From: Plasmodium malariae | Lineage: Eukaryota; Apicomplexa; Aconoidasida; Haemosporida; Plasmodiidae | Direction of reading: 5' to 3' | Length of the DNA: 64,000 nucleotides | Assembly (NCBI RefSeq): GCF_900090045.1 | Contig: NC_041781.1 | Coordinates: 1,968,001 to 2,032,000 of the forward strand | Shown: positions 14,791 to 28,400 of the stretch, one piece after another | Layout: each line of letters begins with the position of its first letter | How positions within the stretch are numbered: the first letter of the stretch is position 1 | Translations under genes and position numbers: made by a program | Notes under the pieces: model-generated | What the model saw: only the letters and a program-made list of their open reading frames with translations | Database searches by the model: none | Told to the model about the DNA's origin: nothing

Positions 14791-15178
14791 TAAATATATA
14801 GTAATATATAAATTTTTTATTTTATTTTTATTTTTTTATAGTTAAACGTGTTAATAAATAATTTAATTTCTCCATTACATTAAATAATTATATTACATAT
14901 TTTAAAAATTTATTAATGAATGCAAACTATTTTATTTTAGCGGAAATTATTTTTTTTTTTAAATTGATATTAAGATAAAAATCAAATAATATATTTCTAA
15001 AGTTATTTTTCCTTGTATGCTTTGTAAAATTTATTAAAATTATATAAAATTAAATATTTATGGAGTCATAGAAAAAAAAAAAATTTTTTTAAATAATTAT
15101 AGAATATCTTATCGTTAGAACTATATTATATAATTATTAACTTTGTACTTACTGAATATAATATTAAGGATCTGTATC

Positions 15179-16098
15179 ATGGAACAAAAAATTAAGCTAG
15201 TACTATATATTAAAATCAGTGCGTTTATCATTTTATATTGGATATGCCATTTTAGCGAAGTTGTATGTTAATATTATTTAAAAATATTTGAATTGTTAAT
15301 ATATATTTTTTTTTATATTGTGTTATTTTTATTAATATTTTTTTTTACCGTTAGATAATTTATTCTACTAAATATAAAACATTTACATGGTTTTTTTAGA
15401 TTAATTTTAACAAATCTTTTGATGTGAAGTACAATTTGAATATAAAATTAAATAGAAGAATTTATAGACTACTAGCAAAATATAAACAAAATAGGGATAC
15501 AAATATAATAGGGGTAAAAGACAATATCCCATATTATAGCCTGAATGAAAAAGAACATAAATCTTATAAAGAAAAGGAAACAAAAAGAAAAAAAAAACAT
15601 TCCGGTAAAAATCTATTAAATAACAATCAATATTATACAGAAGTCGTAGACTATAATAATGGTATGTTTGATGGGAAACATTTCCATTTAAAAAAAAAAT
15701 GGATTAAAAAAAGAGATTATGATGATTTTATCGAAAAACAGAGAATAACTGGAAATATAGATTTAAAAAAAATAAAATTTAGAAGTTATGGATTTGGAGT
15801 TTTTATATTTTTCCTTTTTTTTTTGTTCGGAATAGGTCTACCCATACTAGAAGGATTGGGGATATTGGAAACTGCAGGTAAGATGCTTGTAGGTAGTTCA
15901 GATAATTTAACATGGTTTGGGAAAATTTTAAACAATATAGTAAATTATTTAAAATTATCAGAAGCAGCTTATAAGATATTACCGAATGTACTACTTTTCG
16001 TTTTTTTAGGTGTTATTATTGTAATAGCAATTCCTATAATCTTAAGAAATAATGAAAAATATAAGAAAATTAAATTGATGATGGAGCAAAATGCATAA
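15179..16098 (+). CDS. Fam-l-like exported protein (fam-l/fam-m superfamily)
   Basis: Exons 15179-15262 and 15400-16098, intron of 137 bp in phase 0, about 260 residues. Exon 1 is MEQKIKLVLYIKISAFIILYW, a typical family signal. Exon 2 starts INFNKSFDVKYN, has RIYRLLAKYKQN (R-x-L-x-K, imperfect as a PEXEL) and a lysine-rich spacer. The subtype block near residues 106-138 is NNNQYYTEV, DYNNGMFDGKHFH, KKWIKKRDYDDF. Two membrane segments follow near 159-179 (beginning FGVFIFFLFFLFGIGLPIL) and 223-243, then the tail LRNNEKYKKIKLM. It forms a same-strand doublet with the fam-m-like gene 2.6 kb downstream. Intact; the fam-l label could be swapped with fam-m. Confidence 0.88.
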
Positions 16099-18237
16099 AA
16101 CGAAATATACATCTTTATTTAGCAAATCTATTAATATGAAGTAATATCTGTAATATCATTAGTGATATATTTTTAACAAACGTAACTATACCTATAACAA
16201 TTTTATAGATGCAAGTGTATAAATATTGCGTTTATGATACAGAACCGTAATAAAAATTGTATTCTTCACTTTTTTTATGAATTTGATTGTTTCGTTATTT
16301 TTGAATATATATTTTAAATTATTATTTAATATTAATTAAGCAAATATGGTATAATATATATATTTCTGTATAAAAACATAATTAAGATAAAAATATTTTT
16401 TTGAGCTTTCAAATAAATATATAATCGAATAATTGATACAATTTCACAGAAATGTGATAATTTATATTTGTACTAAAATTTGCTTCTTTTAATTTTATAT
16501 CTTGTAATAATATAAAATTATAATTTTTCAGATTATTAAAATGTTGTATAATTAGCAAGGAATTAAAAATAAATATGTCTTGTTTTGTATTTAATAAAAA
16601 GAACTAAATGTATTGTGGTGAATTGATATATATATATGTGTACATTCGCTTAAAAAGGGCTTAATATTTATTATGTGAAATATGATTTATGATAAATTGC
16701 AACAAACATATTTATTGAAAAATCTCCTTAATACCTTTTAGTATTTATCTTATCGTAAAAAAGTAAAAGTATGAATATATTATGAAATAATATCTTTTTT
16801 ATTTATGAACTAATTGTAACGTTTTACTCATTTAGGGATATTATACATTTAAAATTAAATAAATAGTTAAAATGATTTATCATATTATTATTATTATTCC
16901 TAATTGTAGGATTAATTAAATTCCGTTAAAATCAGTTAAACATATATTAATTTGAAATTTGATAAGCATATGTTGTATATTTTGTACTTATTTATTATGT
17001 CATTAAGTGATTATATTAATGAATTAGTTTTAAACATATATAATTTGTTAATACGAGAAAAAAAAATTTATTTTTTTTTCTGTTTTTTATGTTTCTAATA
17101 AATGTATAACGCTAAAAATGTAATATATATATATCTGTAAAAATCTAAATTATCATTAAAGATATTCAAAATAATTATATATTTTGTAAAATTATTTAAT
17201 AATGTGTAGGTATTTATCTTTACATTTATAATATATTCATGGTTTTATATAAATACATAAGTAAAGATTTAATATTATTTTGTTAATATAAAGAGATACA
17301 TATAGTTTATATTTACCAATAAGAACTTATTCATATTTATAAAGCTCATTTTTTAAATGAAATAAAACAAAAAAAAATACGAATTATTTTTTTGTATACA
17401 GTTCATAAATACAAATATACGTTCTAAGTAAGGGTTTGCACGTTAGTTTCAGGTTATTTCTAAGTACTGTCCAACGTTTGTTACTGAAATTTTAGTTTTG
17501 GTATTAAGTGTTTGTATGTAAATTATTAATATCGTGTATGACAAAGTTGCTCTAGAGTATAAGTTTATACATACTTTTAATATTTTATTTTTACATTTAC
17601 GTAATTTCTGAATTAATTCTGTTTCACAGGCATTAATTTTATTTGAATAATGTATTAAAATGTTAAGAAAATTATATAGGTGCTTTTATCATCTATTGTA
17701 TAAAAAAAATAAATTATTGAAACAATGATATTCTAATAATAATATATATATTGAAATATTAATATATATGATTACTTTTATTTTATTATATAATATTAAT
17801 ATTTCTTCTAAGTATATACATATTTTTAAAAAGAATAAAATAATAGGTTATATGGGATAATTTAGTAACAATTTATTTACAGGTAATATAAATTAAGCTT
17901 AATTTAAAATAGTAATTTACAAAAATTATTATACAAAAATAAAATATTACCATCTATTTAAATATAAATATATATTATTGTATAAATTTTGTAGTATCCA
18001 GTAAATTAAATTTTTAAAATATTTTATAACTCATTAAAAAAATTAAGTGTCCTAATTAATATAATATAAATGAGTGTAAGAGATATGATTTATTTAACAT
18101 TATTAATATTATATTATTATGCTAATTAATATTATATAACGTTAATTTCCACTTTTAGTTAAAAAAGTTTACAAAATTAGAATTATTAATATAAAAACAT
18201 TTCTAATATTAGTTGTTATTTAATTACAGAGTAAATT
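16099..18237. other. Intergenic DNA between doublet genes
   Basis: Holds the 3' flank of the fam-l-like gene and then A+T-rich DNA. The flank resembles those of the other fam genes over several hundred bases, including AAGGGCTTAATATTTATTA near 16656. No other gene recognised. Confidence 0.5.
16511..16545 (+). other. Conserved fam downstream element
   Basis: TATAAAATTATAATTTTTCAG then ATTATTAAAATG, 413 bp after the stop codon. A somewhat diverged copy of the element seen after the other fam genes. Confidence 0.4.
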
Positions 18238-18275
18238 TATTACCTATATTCTCTACATTCTCTGTTTTACATGAA
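18238..18275 (+). promoter_or_regulatory. Conserved fam upstream element
   Basis: TATTACCTATATTCTCTAC then ATTCTCTGTTTTAC, starting 436 bp before the start codon at 18674. One of the clearest copies of the shared element. Confidence 0.5.
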
Positions 18276-18673
18276 TACCGTGTTTGGATATATTACGTAT
18301 TCTTATATTTTTATTTTTATTTATTTATTTAAAATCATAAAGAATTATTTAATTACTCTACCATATTAAATAATTAAATTATATATTTTGAATATTTATA
18401 AATGAATTCAAGTTTTTTTATTTTAACAAAAATAATATTTTTAAGAGTAGAATAAAGGTAAGAATTATATTATATACTACTATAAATATTTTTCTTTGTG
18501 TCTGTTGCTAAAAATATTATGAGTACATTTTTTTTTTACGTTTTGCGGAACAAAAACAAATAATAGAAAAAAATATTAAATAAATAAAAAATTATTATAT
18601 ATCATTAAAAGCATATTATACTATCGTTTATTTATTCATTCTTGAATAAGTTATGTTATTAAAAAATTATATC

Positions 18674-19656
18674 ATGGATCAAAAAATTAAGTTACTTTTT
18701 TTTATTAAAATTTCTTCGTTTATCCTTATATCTTGGATATGGAATTTAAGAAATGAGATGGTCTAATGATGTTATTTGAGAATATTTGAGTTATTAAAAT
18801 TTTTCTTGTTTTGTGTTTATTGATAATATTTTTTGAAATAAAATTTTATATTTTTTAAATTACATATGTTACTTTGTTTTTTTAGAGTATATCTAAAAAG
18901 TCCTTGAGTATGAAATGCAACCCTGGAAAAAAATTAGATGCAGTAGAATACAGGATATTAACAAAATATAAAAAGGATAAGGATTCATGTGATGTATGTT
19001 TAAAAGAATATATACCAAATTGTGGATCGAACGAAAATAAAGATATATCTATTAATGAAAAATGGCCCAAAACTAAAAATAAACTTTCAAATATAGATTC
19101 ATCAAAGAGTGCAAAAGACCATAAACAAATTATGAAATATAAGTCTTGTATATTTGAATCAAAAAAATATTCCCATATGGAAAAAAAAATATTCAAAGAA
19201 CTTGATTTTGAATATTTTCTTAAAAACAATAGAACAATTAGTGATAAGACTTACAAAAAAATAATACTTAAAAAATACGGACTAAGATTTGCTTTTCCTT
19301 TACTATTATTTTTGTTATTATTCTTATCACTAATGCTAGATTCATTTATGAATCTTGGACTTATGAGAGGGATGTATAGTATATTGAATCTATGCGCTGG
19401 TGGAGGTTGGTCCGCTCCACTGCGTAAAGTGCTTAGTGATGAACGTTTTAAATGGCTTTTCGAGTCTATGGAAAAAGTAACAATAGAAAAACAAGGAAGT
19501 CAAAAAATAGTAACACATGTTTACATTCCGAGCTTTTTTAGATTGATAATATATGTTATACCTTTAATTATTTTTGGTGTTACACTTATATCACGCACTA
19601 TTTATTACCACAAAAAAGTGAAAAAATATGAAAAAATTAAATTTAAGAAAAGGTAA
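18674..19656 (+). CDS. Fam-m-like exported protein (fam-l/fam-m superfamily)
   Basis: Exons 18674-18760 and 18886-19656, intron of 125 bp in phase 0, about 285 residues. Exon 1 is MDQKIKLLFFIKISSFILIS plus WIW, the signal. Exon 2 opens SISKKSLSMK, aligned with the xxFNKSLD start of relatives, then YRILTKYKKDKDS and a polar spacer. The block SCIFESKKYSHMEKK, IFKELDFEYFLKNNR, KKYGLRF follows. Membrane segment one is the leucine run before LMLDSFM; the inter-membrane loop has a glycine-rich CAGGGWSAP; segment two is LIIYVIPLIIFGVTLIS. The tail is YYHKKVKKYEKIKFKKR. The expected export-motif site, RILTK, is not canonical PEXEL. No lesion seen. Block copy 2 lies downstream. Confidence 0.88.
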
Positions 19657-20060
19657 AAAGAATAATTAGAAATATGTTTAATTTTAAAATAATTCTCTAT
19701 TATGATGCAGTATCTATAAAATCATTGCTTATTTAATTATTAAATATATATATAATTTTTTATTTTTTAAAAATATGGCTATTTTTGAAGTGACTTTATG
19801 ATATATAATAGAACAAAATGATGTTCCTACATTTTTTGTAATTGTGCACTTTATAATATTTTTAAATTTATATTATAATGTATTGTTGCTATTAAACTAA
19901 TTATTATTGTTTAATATATACTTTATAGTATTTGAATAAATTTTTATAAAAAACATATATATATGGGTTAAATTAATATACAAAGGGAAAATTCTTATAA
20001 TTTTAGTAAAATGTGAAAATCTATAATTGAAATAAAATATGATAATTTTCTTTTTATAAG

Positions 20061-20100
20061 TTAGTCTAAAATGATTATATTTTGAGTTTATTAAGAAAAT
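20061..20100 (+). other. Conserved fam downstream element
   Basis: TTAGTCTAAAATGATTATA then TTTTGAGTTTATTAAG, 405 bp after the stop codon. Nearly identical in its first half to the copy at 8286. Confidence 0.45.
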
Positions 20101-23100
20101 GTATTATTTGTTTTATTTTACCAATAAATGTGTCTTACTTTTTATTAATAAAAGAAAATGAAGTATTCTGTCCATTGATATGTATATATACTGTTTTTTT
20201 ACTAAAGAAAAAACTTAATATTTATTCTATAAAATATCTATTATGATAAATTTAAAACATAATTACTCTAAAGACATATTTAGTGTACTTTTATACCTTA
20301 TTGCATACTCTAAATTAGAATTTATATATATATATTAAAATATATCTTTATTATATATCAAATATTTATAATTATTTACTAACTTATTAATTTTAATACC
20401 TTATATTTATAGAGTAAAAAATATTTATTATTTTATTATTATGTTTAATTCTCATGTTAAATCTTTTTTGCAAAAAACGAATAAAGTATATAATATATTC
20501 AGAATTTATTTATAATAGAATTATATAGTTTTTTTTATTTTTTACACTATTAAAATATTAAATTAGTGAATTAAATGAATTTATATATAATTAGATAATA
20601 TGTATAGATTTTTTTTTGTTAATGGTATAATTTTAAATATGTATAAGTGTATGTAAAAAGTTATGTTATATTAGGTGGTAGTTAAATTAAATGTATGTAA
20701 TATTTGTTTACATTATATGAAGAAGGTACATTTTTATATATATTTCCTATTTTCTATGTCTATAATTATATTAAGAAAAAATATTATTTTAAAGATGTAT
20801 AAAAATAGATGTATTTTATAATGAAAACTATTTATTAATATGCATTTATGACATTAATTTTTTATATAAAATAAGAGCAAAATACATTAACTGTTTTTTT
20901 AGATAATTAATAAGTACATAACATAGTTTATCTCGGTTAGATAAACTTTGAAATGACCTATTTAGAAAATTATTCTATTTTTTTAACACGTTATAATTAA
21001 ATAAGCTTAATGTATATTGTTTATCATGCAGAACTTGTGCTAATATTATTCCTTTGTTATATTTGCTTTTATATAGATTTAGACGATAATGGTATTATAA
21101 TACTTGTATATATTTTAGTTATCGTACTTCTAAAAACTTTAAAAATTATTGTTTTTTGAGTTAAGTAGAACATGTTTATTTTTTGTGTGTCAAATAATAA
21201 TTAGCATGTAGGAAAAATGAGACTAGTACATATGGGTAAATGTACATATTAAAAGTAGAAATATTGTTATTAAAAATTTTAAGGAATATTTTCACATATT
21301 TTTTTTTCGTCAACATTTATTATTTCTTTATTTTATTAAAATATGTCCTTTTATGTATATCCTAAATACGCATATATGTAAAATAACTACACTAAAACAA
21401 TTTTTTTTATTTATCTTTTTTACATTTCCACATATAATCAATGAAAATAAAATTCTATATGAAAATCTATTAAGTTTTATCTTATACCTGTTAATATAGA
21501 ATATATATAAACTTAAATAACATATATATATATATATATATATATGAAATTTATAAAGAATAACATAAAAGACATTGTAATTTTTTAATTTTCTGCATCT
21601 TATATTAGAGCTCTCCTTTCATTAATTTTTATATTATTATAAGCAATATAAAATATACATTTGTAAAGATATATTTATTTCATTTTCCATTTAAACTATA
21701 CATTATTATAAATATGTTCTATATATATATTAGGAGTGTTCAATATGTTCCGTATGTATTATATCTATATTTTATAAATTGACAGTTGCACGAAAGCATA
21801 TAAACTTTAGTTGTTTAACAAATTTTTATAGGTAAATTAGAGGTGAATATTATCTTTTAATTAGGGTGAATACGTAAATATATTTAAATTATTTTATGCT
21901 TTTTTACTAATAATTGTTATTAAGTGTATGGTGAAACTAATATACTTGAATGGATATAAATCAAGTCATTTTTTTCTAACTATTTTATACATTTAGTTCG
22001 AATTAATAAATGCATAATATTTTAGATATAATTAAAATATTATTATATGTATACTAACTATTCAAATAACGTAATTTTATATTTGATCATTATTATAACA
22101 CATACATTGTTATCAAGTTATAGAGAACATAAAAAAATAATTATTATTATATCATAAGTATAGGAAAATAAGATAATAAATTTAATTAGTACCCTTTTAT
22201 TGGTTAAATATATTAACATAATACCTAATTATTTATATACATTCTAAATATTTATTAATTTATGAAATATTGTATTTAATATTTTAAAATATAATATTTC
22301 ATTCAAGAAAACATTAATTGAAAATTTCTTGTTGTAATTAACAGAGATATGTAATTTAAAAATAAAAAATTTAAATAGTGTATATATAGTTAATAAGGTA
22401 TTATATGGAATGTTAATTACTATCCGGTAAATAATTTAGTGTGTATGTGCTAATTTGTTTATCAATGTAAAATACTAGGATGTATATGTGACGTACGGTA
22501 TTATAATCTTTAAAATAATTTTTAATATATTATTATAATGTAATTTTTATACTTAATAAAATAATTAACTCTTATACAGAAAAATAATATAAAAAAATCA
22601 TTTAAAAAATGTTACAATGTTATCATTATTAGTTGCTTTTCATATGTGTAATAGTAAATTTTAAACGTTTAATGTGCTATAAGTTGGAAAGGAAAAATAT
22701 TCTATTATTATTATTATTTTGTTTTTTTTTTTTATCAATTATAAAATAATATTTATTAACAGATATTGGATAGATTCTTGTTTTTTCATTATTTTTTACT
22801 TCTACTTATATGCATTTCGTTTTATTTATTTTAGTATTTGGTTCAATGGATACTATATAAATTTTCTCAAATTTTTATGACTCTATATCTTATTCATAGT
22901 TATATATTGTTTTTTTAATTTTTTCTGAATAATTTAATATTTTTCTTATATATAAGATTAGCTAACATATATAACTTATGTACATGTATTTCTTAAACCT
23001 CCTTTTTTTCAGATTTTTATTTCTTCTTTTTACGTATCTTTTTTATGCCCCCCTTTTATCTCACGTTTATACTTCTCCCATATATCTTACATTTTTACTA

Positions 23101-24645
23101 TACATATTTAGCTATTTTTGTTATTTTTGAAATTAGTATGTGAAAAATTATATTTAAAAAAAAGCAAATTATTAAATAGTAAGTAAATTAACATCCGTAG
23201 TAATTTTTTAAAAAAAGGAAAAAAAAAAATTTTATTTTCACATTGTGAAAAAGTCACTGAAATGTGAAAGAAGTATAGACCTGTTATAATAATTGTTGTA
23301 CTTTTTTTAATTGAATTGAAAATGTTAATTTTTTTTTCTTCTTGGTATGATATTAGTTTTTTCTTTAAATAAAAAGAAATATGTGTTCAGAAATTATAGA
23401 GTAAAAGAAAATAGTGGATAGAGAGCATTAGCAATATTTGAGCTGTATACATAGAAATAAGAATTTCATAGAAAGTACGCTTTCATTTTTACAGAAAACA
23501 AATGTGGGCATTTAGACTACTTAATCTTCGTAATAGAAAATTAATCTAAAAAAGGGGAAAATGGATAATTAGCAAAACTATACTGACAGTCCATGAAAAA
23601 GTATAACCAGAAAAAATAAAAACAGTAAACATAAAAAAAAAAAATAATATAACATAAAGGATAATAATTTGTAATAACAAATGTATAATTTAAAATATTT
23701 TGTTTTTTTTTTTTATGTTTTTTTTTTACTTGGTTATTGATCATTTAGAAAGATATTCTTCTAAAAATAGAGGATAAATATAAATATAAATGATTAATTC
23801 AAAGCAAACATGAAGAAAAAAACTTATAAATGTAATTGTTTACAACATTTTTTTACTTTAATTTCGTTGTCTTAGTTCTTGTGAGTAGACGAAAAACTAC
23901 ACAGAATGATTTGTATATAAGTACTCCATTGTAATTTGAAATTATAAAAAAGAAAATTCATTTTGTAAGAAAAATTTATATGCATTATCTATGTTGCAAC
24001 ATCTAGTATAAGTATTTGAACATGTATATATATATATGTGGATATATATGAATGGATTCTATAGGATTATGTGTGTATTCACTCGTTTCCCTCTACGTAT
24101 CTTTCTAAATATCATAAAACGCATATGTATTCTTATACATAGTAAAATATTTTGAATCGTTCAATCATATATTTTATTGTGTCATTGGAAGAAGTTTCTC
24201 CTGAACAGGTTCAGCAAGAAAATATTAAACACATAAACGTTATAAAATGTATTTTATATGGCATGCTTTACCTATTTACCACCATAACATTTTTTCAGGA
24301 ATTTCTTATAATGACCAAGCCTCTTAATTATATACGTAAATTTATTTTAAGTTGTCTTTATTAGAAGAATATATTTTTAAAGTTGCTAATATGCACATAA
24401 ACCATTTAAAATAAAATATATCTAATAAAGCATTTTCCTCAAAAGTTAATTTTATGTAAAAAAATAAATTAATTGTTTTGACTGCACAATTGTGTGTGTG
24501 CACAAGATTACATTATTCATGATTCATTGATTATTTATCTACAGAGAATTTATGTGTCTATATGTTTTTTATTTTTTTCTTGTACTACCTTTCCTTGGTT
24601 GTTTTAGACTGTTTATGTTGAAAAGTTATAAAAGGATACATACTC

Positions 24646-24677
<32 letters not shown>

Positions 24678-24760
24678 ACGATTGTATGAGGAAAATTTAT
24701 GCACATGTTATTTCTCACATTACCAACCTATGTTTCCCTGTTGTAAATGAGTCTATATAA

Positions 24761-25030
24761 ATGTTTACGTATATAAGATATAATAGTACAAATGATAGAG
24801 CTCTGATATATGACAAGGGAGAATATCAGCAATGTATGAAGTTAATTGAAAAAGATATTTCTCTTAAGGATGTTAAAAAAAGTAAGTATAAACAAATTTA
24901 CATAATAATGAAACTAAAGTTGGCGTTGATTAAATTTATTAGTTATATAGATAATTCGTTTAAAAAGAGCTTCATGTTATATTACGTCAGAATTATAAAA
25001 TTATATTTGATTACCTTTATTAATGAATAA
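24761..25030 (+). other. Possible coding exon or relic inside block copy 2 (89 codons)
   Basis: Open frame that I do not recognise. Its middle, LIYDKGEYQQCMKLIEKDI, has lysine/glutamate-rich Plasmodium-like composition. The matching DNA of copy 1 (about 12100-12190) gives LINDKREYN, stop, YMMYFEKII in the same frame, and copy 3 (about 62870-62950) gives two stops before HCMMFIE. A strong splice donor, AGTAAGTAT, lies at 24881-24889, so the true exon, if any, may end near 24881 and join a short piece after the CAG at 25069-25071. Could be a surviving exon of a decayed gene or a chance open frame. Confidence 0.3.
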
Positions 25031-25400
25031 TATACAGGTTTTTAATTAGTATATTTGTTGTAAATATTCAGAAAGCACAAAATGGAAAGTTGAAAATGGA
25101 AAGGTATAAAATTAAAACGTAAAATTTATTAGTTCGTTGGAGTAATGTGAAAAGAGTTTACATATACACATATACTACATATGCATAACGTAGTCTTACG
25201 AATGAATTATCATGTTTATAATATTCACTTATATAAACAAGTATATAAGGATATGTACACAAGTAATAATAGAAAATATGAACAAAAAAATTACTAATGC
25301 ATGTATGTATATAATGCATTTATTCATTTGAAACTAAAAAAAGAAAAATTAAAATACAATTATTGGTTGATTTTTTTTTTTGTAAACATTACATTAGATT

Positions 25401-28400
25401 AATGTATATAAACCCATAAATAGTATGAAAAGATTCAATAAATTTTGATATATATAAATTAATTAGAATAAATAAATATCACAGTAGTTAAGTAGAATGA
25501 AATATATATAGATATAAAATATAATGGTCATCATTTCAGCTATTATACTATCAAATATATGATTGTGAGAGCATACATTATAGAATTTGTAGTTGTAATA
25601 TATTATAGAAGAGGAACATTACTTCTATAATACAAGTTATTATAAAATTATTACTTAATGAAACAATAGGGACATAATAATTTCGATGGAAATATATATA
25701 CCTTAAATTTATTTTTGAATAGTATATAGAAGTTAAAAACGTCATATAAACCATTATTATTACAACATTAAAACATCTCTAATTCGAGGAAACATAAATT
25801 ATTAATATAAAATCAATTTTTATTAGAAATAATTATTAAAAGAGGCATTAAACCTACAAGAAATAAACAAGAATTAAGGGATTTATATTGATAAATATAT
25901 ATATATATATATATGGGAATTCATTGATGTACACTTATAAAATAAATATATATATTTTATAATGCCAATAATTTATGTTGTATACATTTCTATGTATCTA
26001 ATTAAATATTTCAAAAAAAAATGAAAGTTATTTGTTGTTTGTTCTTCCATTTTGATGAATAGGAATAACTATTTAATTTAAATTGACGTGAATATATTCA
26101 ATAATTATAATTTGTATAAAATAATTAAAAAAAAAAAGAAAAGAATATACCTAAAAAACATCAAATTGATTAGTTACATGAATGTTTAGATGGTAATTAT
26201 TAATGACAAATTTACATGTTCTTATAATTTTTATAATTGTATAATCTTAATAATAGGTAGTATTCATCATTAAGTTTCAATGTCATGCTTTTTTATATGA
26301 ACCCAAATTTGTAAATTTTGACGAAGGATCATCAAGTTGAAAAAAGAATTTAAATATCTTGAATATTGAATCTTATTAATAATATTTATATCTAAATATA
26401 TATATTAATATAGCGTATATACTTAAAAAAACATGAAATAATATAATAATTATCTTATTTTTATATACTGATTCAGGGTAATGTATGTTATGTAGTATAT
26501 GGAAAATTTAAGAATATTATATATTTATTTACAATTAATTATTTTTTAGAAAAGTATTTTTCTTGCAAAAATTGGTATCAATTGATTATTATATAATAAA
26601 AATAATATATTTATGATATTAAAAATTTACAACTATATACATTTATTATATTAAACATACAATACAGAATACAAATATTTTTGCTTATATAGTTATATTT
26701 AATATACGATTTTTATACATTTATGTAAGTTACAATGTAGGTGTAATTTAGTATATTTCGGGTAATACCAATTTATAAGTCAATAAAAATATGTAAATTT
26801 TTGTATCATTTATAAAAATGCCCAAAAGAAAAATCATACATTAAAAAATTTACTAAATTTTATCATATGCTTTTTTATACATTATGTTTAATAAACTTAA
26901 CACATATTATTTTATGTTGTAACTTATTTTATTTAAAATAATATTATTATTATAATTTATTTTTAATTTTCTTACTAATAGTTTATATTTAGTACGCTTC
27001 CTTTAATTTTAATAGTCTCTTTTTTGAATGGTATTATTCCTATAAAACATAATTAATATGATATGTTTTATTAGGAAAAATAAATAAATATATTACCTAA
27101 TTACTAAACTTAATAAATTTCTTTTTAGTCATAATAAATAAAGTGCATTATTTTAAATTATATAAAAATTATACTATGCCGTTTATAATAGTAAGTACAT
27201 ATATGTAAAAAAGTTAAATTTGTTAATAAATTTTAAAGCATCAAAATTTTTCAGGTAAATTAAATGCTAGAATGCAATTTTAAAATAATTCGAATATACA
27301 TATTATACATGTCGTATGTATACTGCGTATATTAGATTATAAATTTTTCTATAAAAAAATCTTTTACTTTTTTCTTTAATTTTTTTCATTTTAAGAATAT
27401 TATTATACAAAGTATAGTGATTAAAGTTTTTCAACTTTAAAATAATGTTTTGATGGTAAAATATGTATAAATATCTGTGCTCATTATTTGGAAGCTCGGC
27501 AAAAAATTAATAACTATATTCCTAATATATTCTAATATACCTGTTCGCGCCTAATCAAATTTTTATATTATAATTATAAAATAAAATACTTATTCATCAA
27601 AAGATACGTTTTATTTTATTTTTTTTATGGAAAATATTTACAACGAATTTTTAGAATTATTATATTAGCCTGTTAAAATATATATATATATTGGGGAATT
27701 CATTAATAAAATTTGTTTCACCAACATCTATTTTATTTGATGATGCATATGTTATAAATACTTTTGTTGAAAATAATTACTAAAACATTTTTAAATTTAA
27801 CTTTTTTTGTGGAACTTTTTATGTGTATTTTATTTTTGTGTTTTAGTCCTTTTTTAAAATGTATAATAAAATAAAATATCAGCGCCAATAGTTTAATTTT
27901 TCTAAGAATACTCTGTAATTATATGGAAAATTGTTTACAGAATTAAGGATATTATAATATTAAAGAATACCAAATCTATGAGAAGAATTAGTTATATAAT
28001 TTAAAATTCCTACATTTATGCGCTTTATTCGGTTAAGTTATTATTTCAACAATGCAATAAAATGATAAAGATGAAGGACACTCTCTTTATATTTTAATTC
28101 GTACTATATATATACATACTAATAAATAAGATTCATTTAATACTTAAATTTATCAAAATTATGAACATTAAAAATATTTTTTTTTTTTGTAGTGTATATA
28201 TGATAAATACGTAGATAATACGAACAGTAAAGGTAGAACCTTTAATTCAAGAAAGGGTATATTATAACTGGAAAATTCGAGAAAAACAAGAAATTCGGCT
28301 TTGAATATTATGTTACTTATAAATAGTTATTATTATTAAAAAAAATTAAGATGATTATTACGAAATCGAGTATGATGTGAAAAGTTAATCTACAAACTAT

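Larger units (their letters stand above)
19657..25400 (+). repeat. Downstream block, copy 2 (about 5.7 kb, with extra segment)
   Basis: Aligns with copies 1 and 3: anchors at 21080-21400, the pyrimidine-rich tract 22990-23100, 23160-23310, 24000-24370, 24510-24640 and 25040-25250. About 0.9 kb (roughly 21420-22290) has no counterpart in the other copies, so it was either inserted here or lost from them. It contains an 89-codon open frame (24761-25030) described separately, and a 70-codon frame at 24152-24364. The latter overlaps the segment matching copy 1's 11220-11530 and is not conserved. Confidence 0.65.

Noticed and set aside
18882..19229. 115-codon open frame on the minus strand
   Set aside because: Antisense shadow of the fam-m-like exon 2 at 18886-19656. 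Similar antisense frames at 31744-31992, 35410-35610, 52700-52897 and 57896-58132 were discarded for the same reason.
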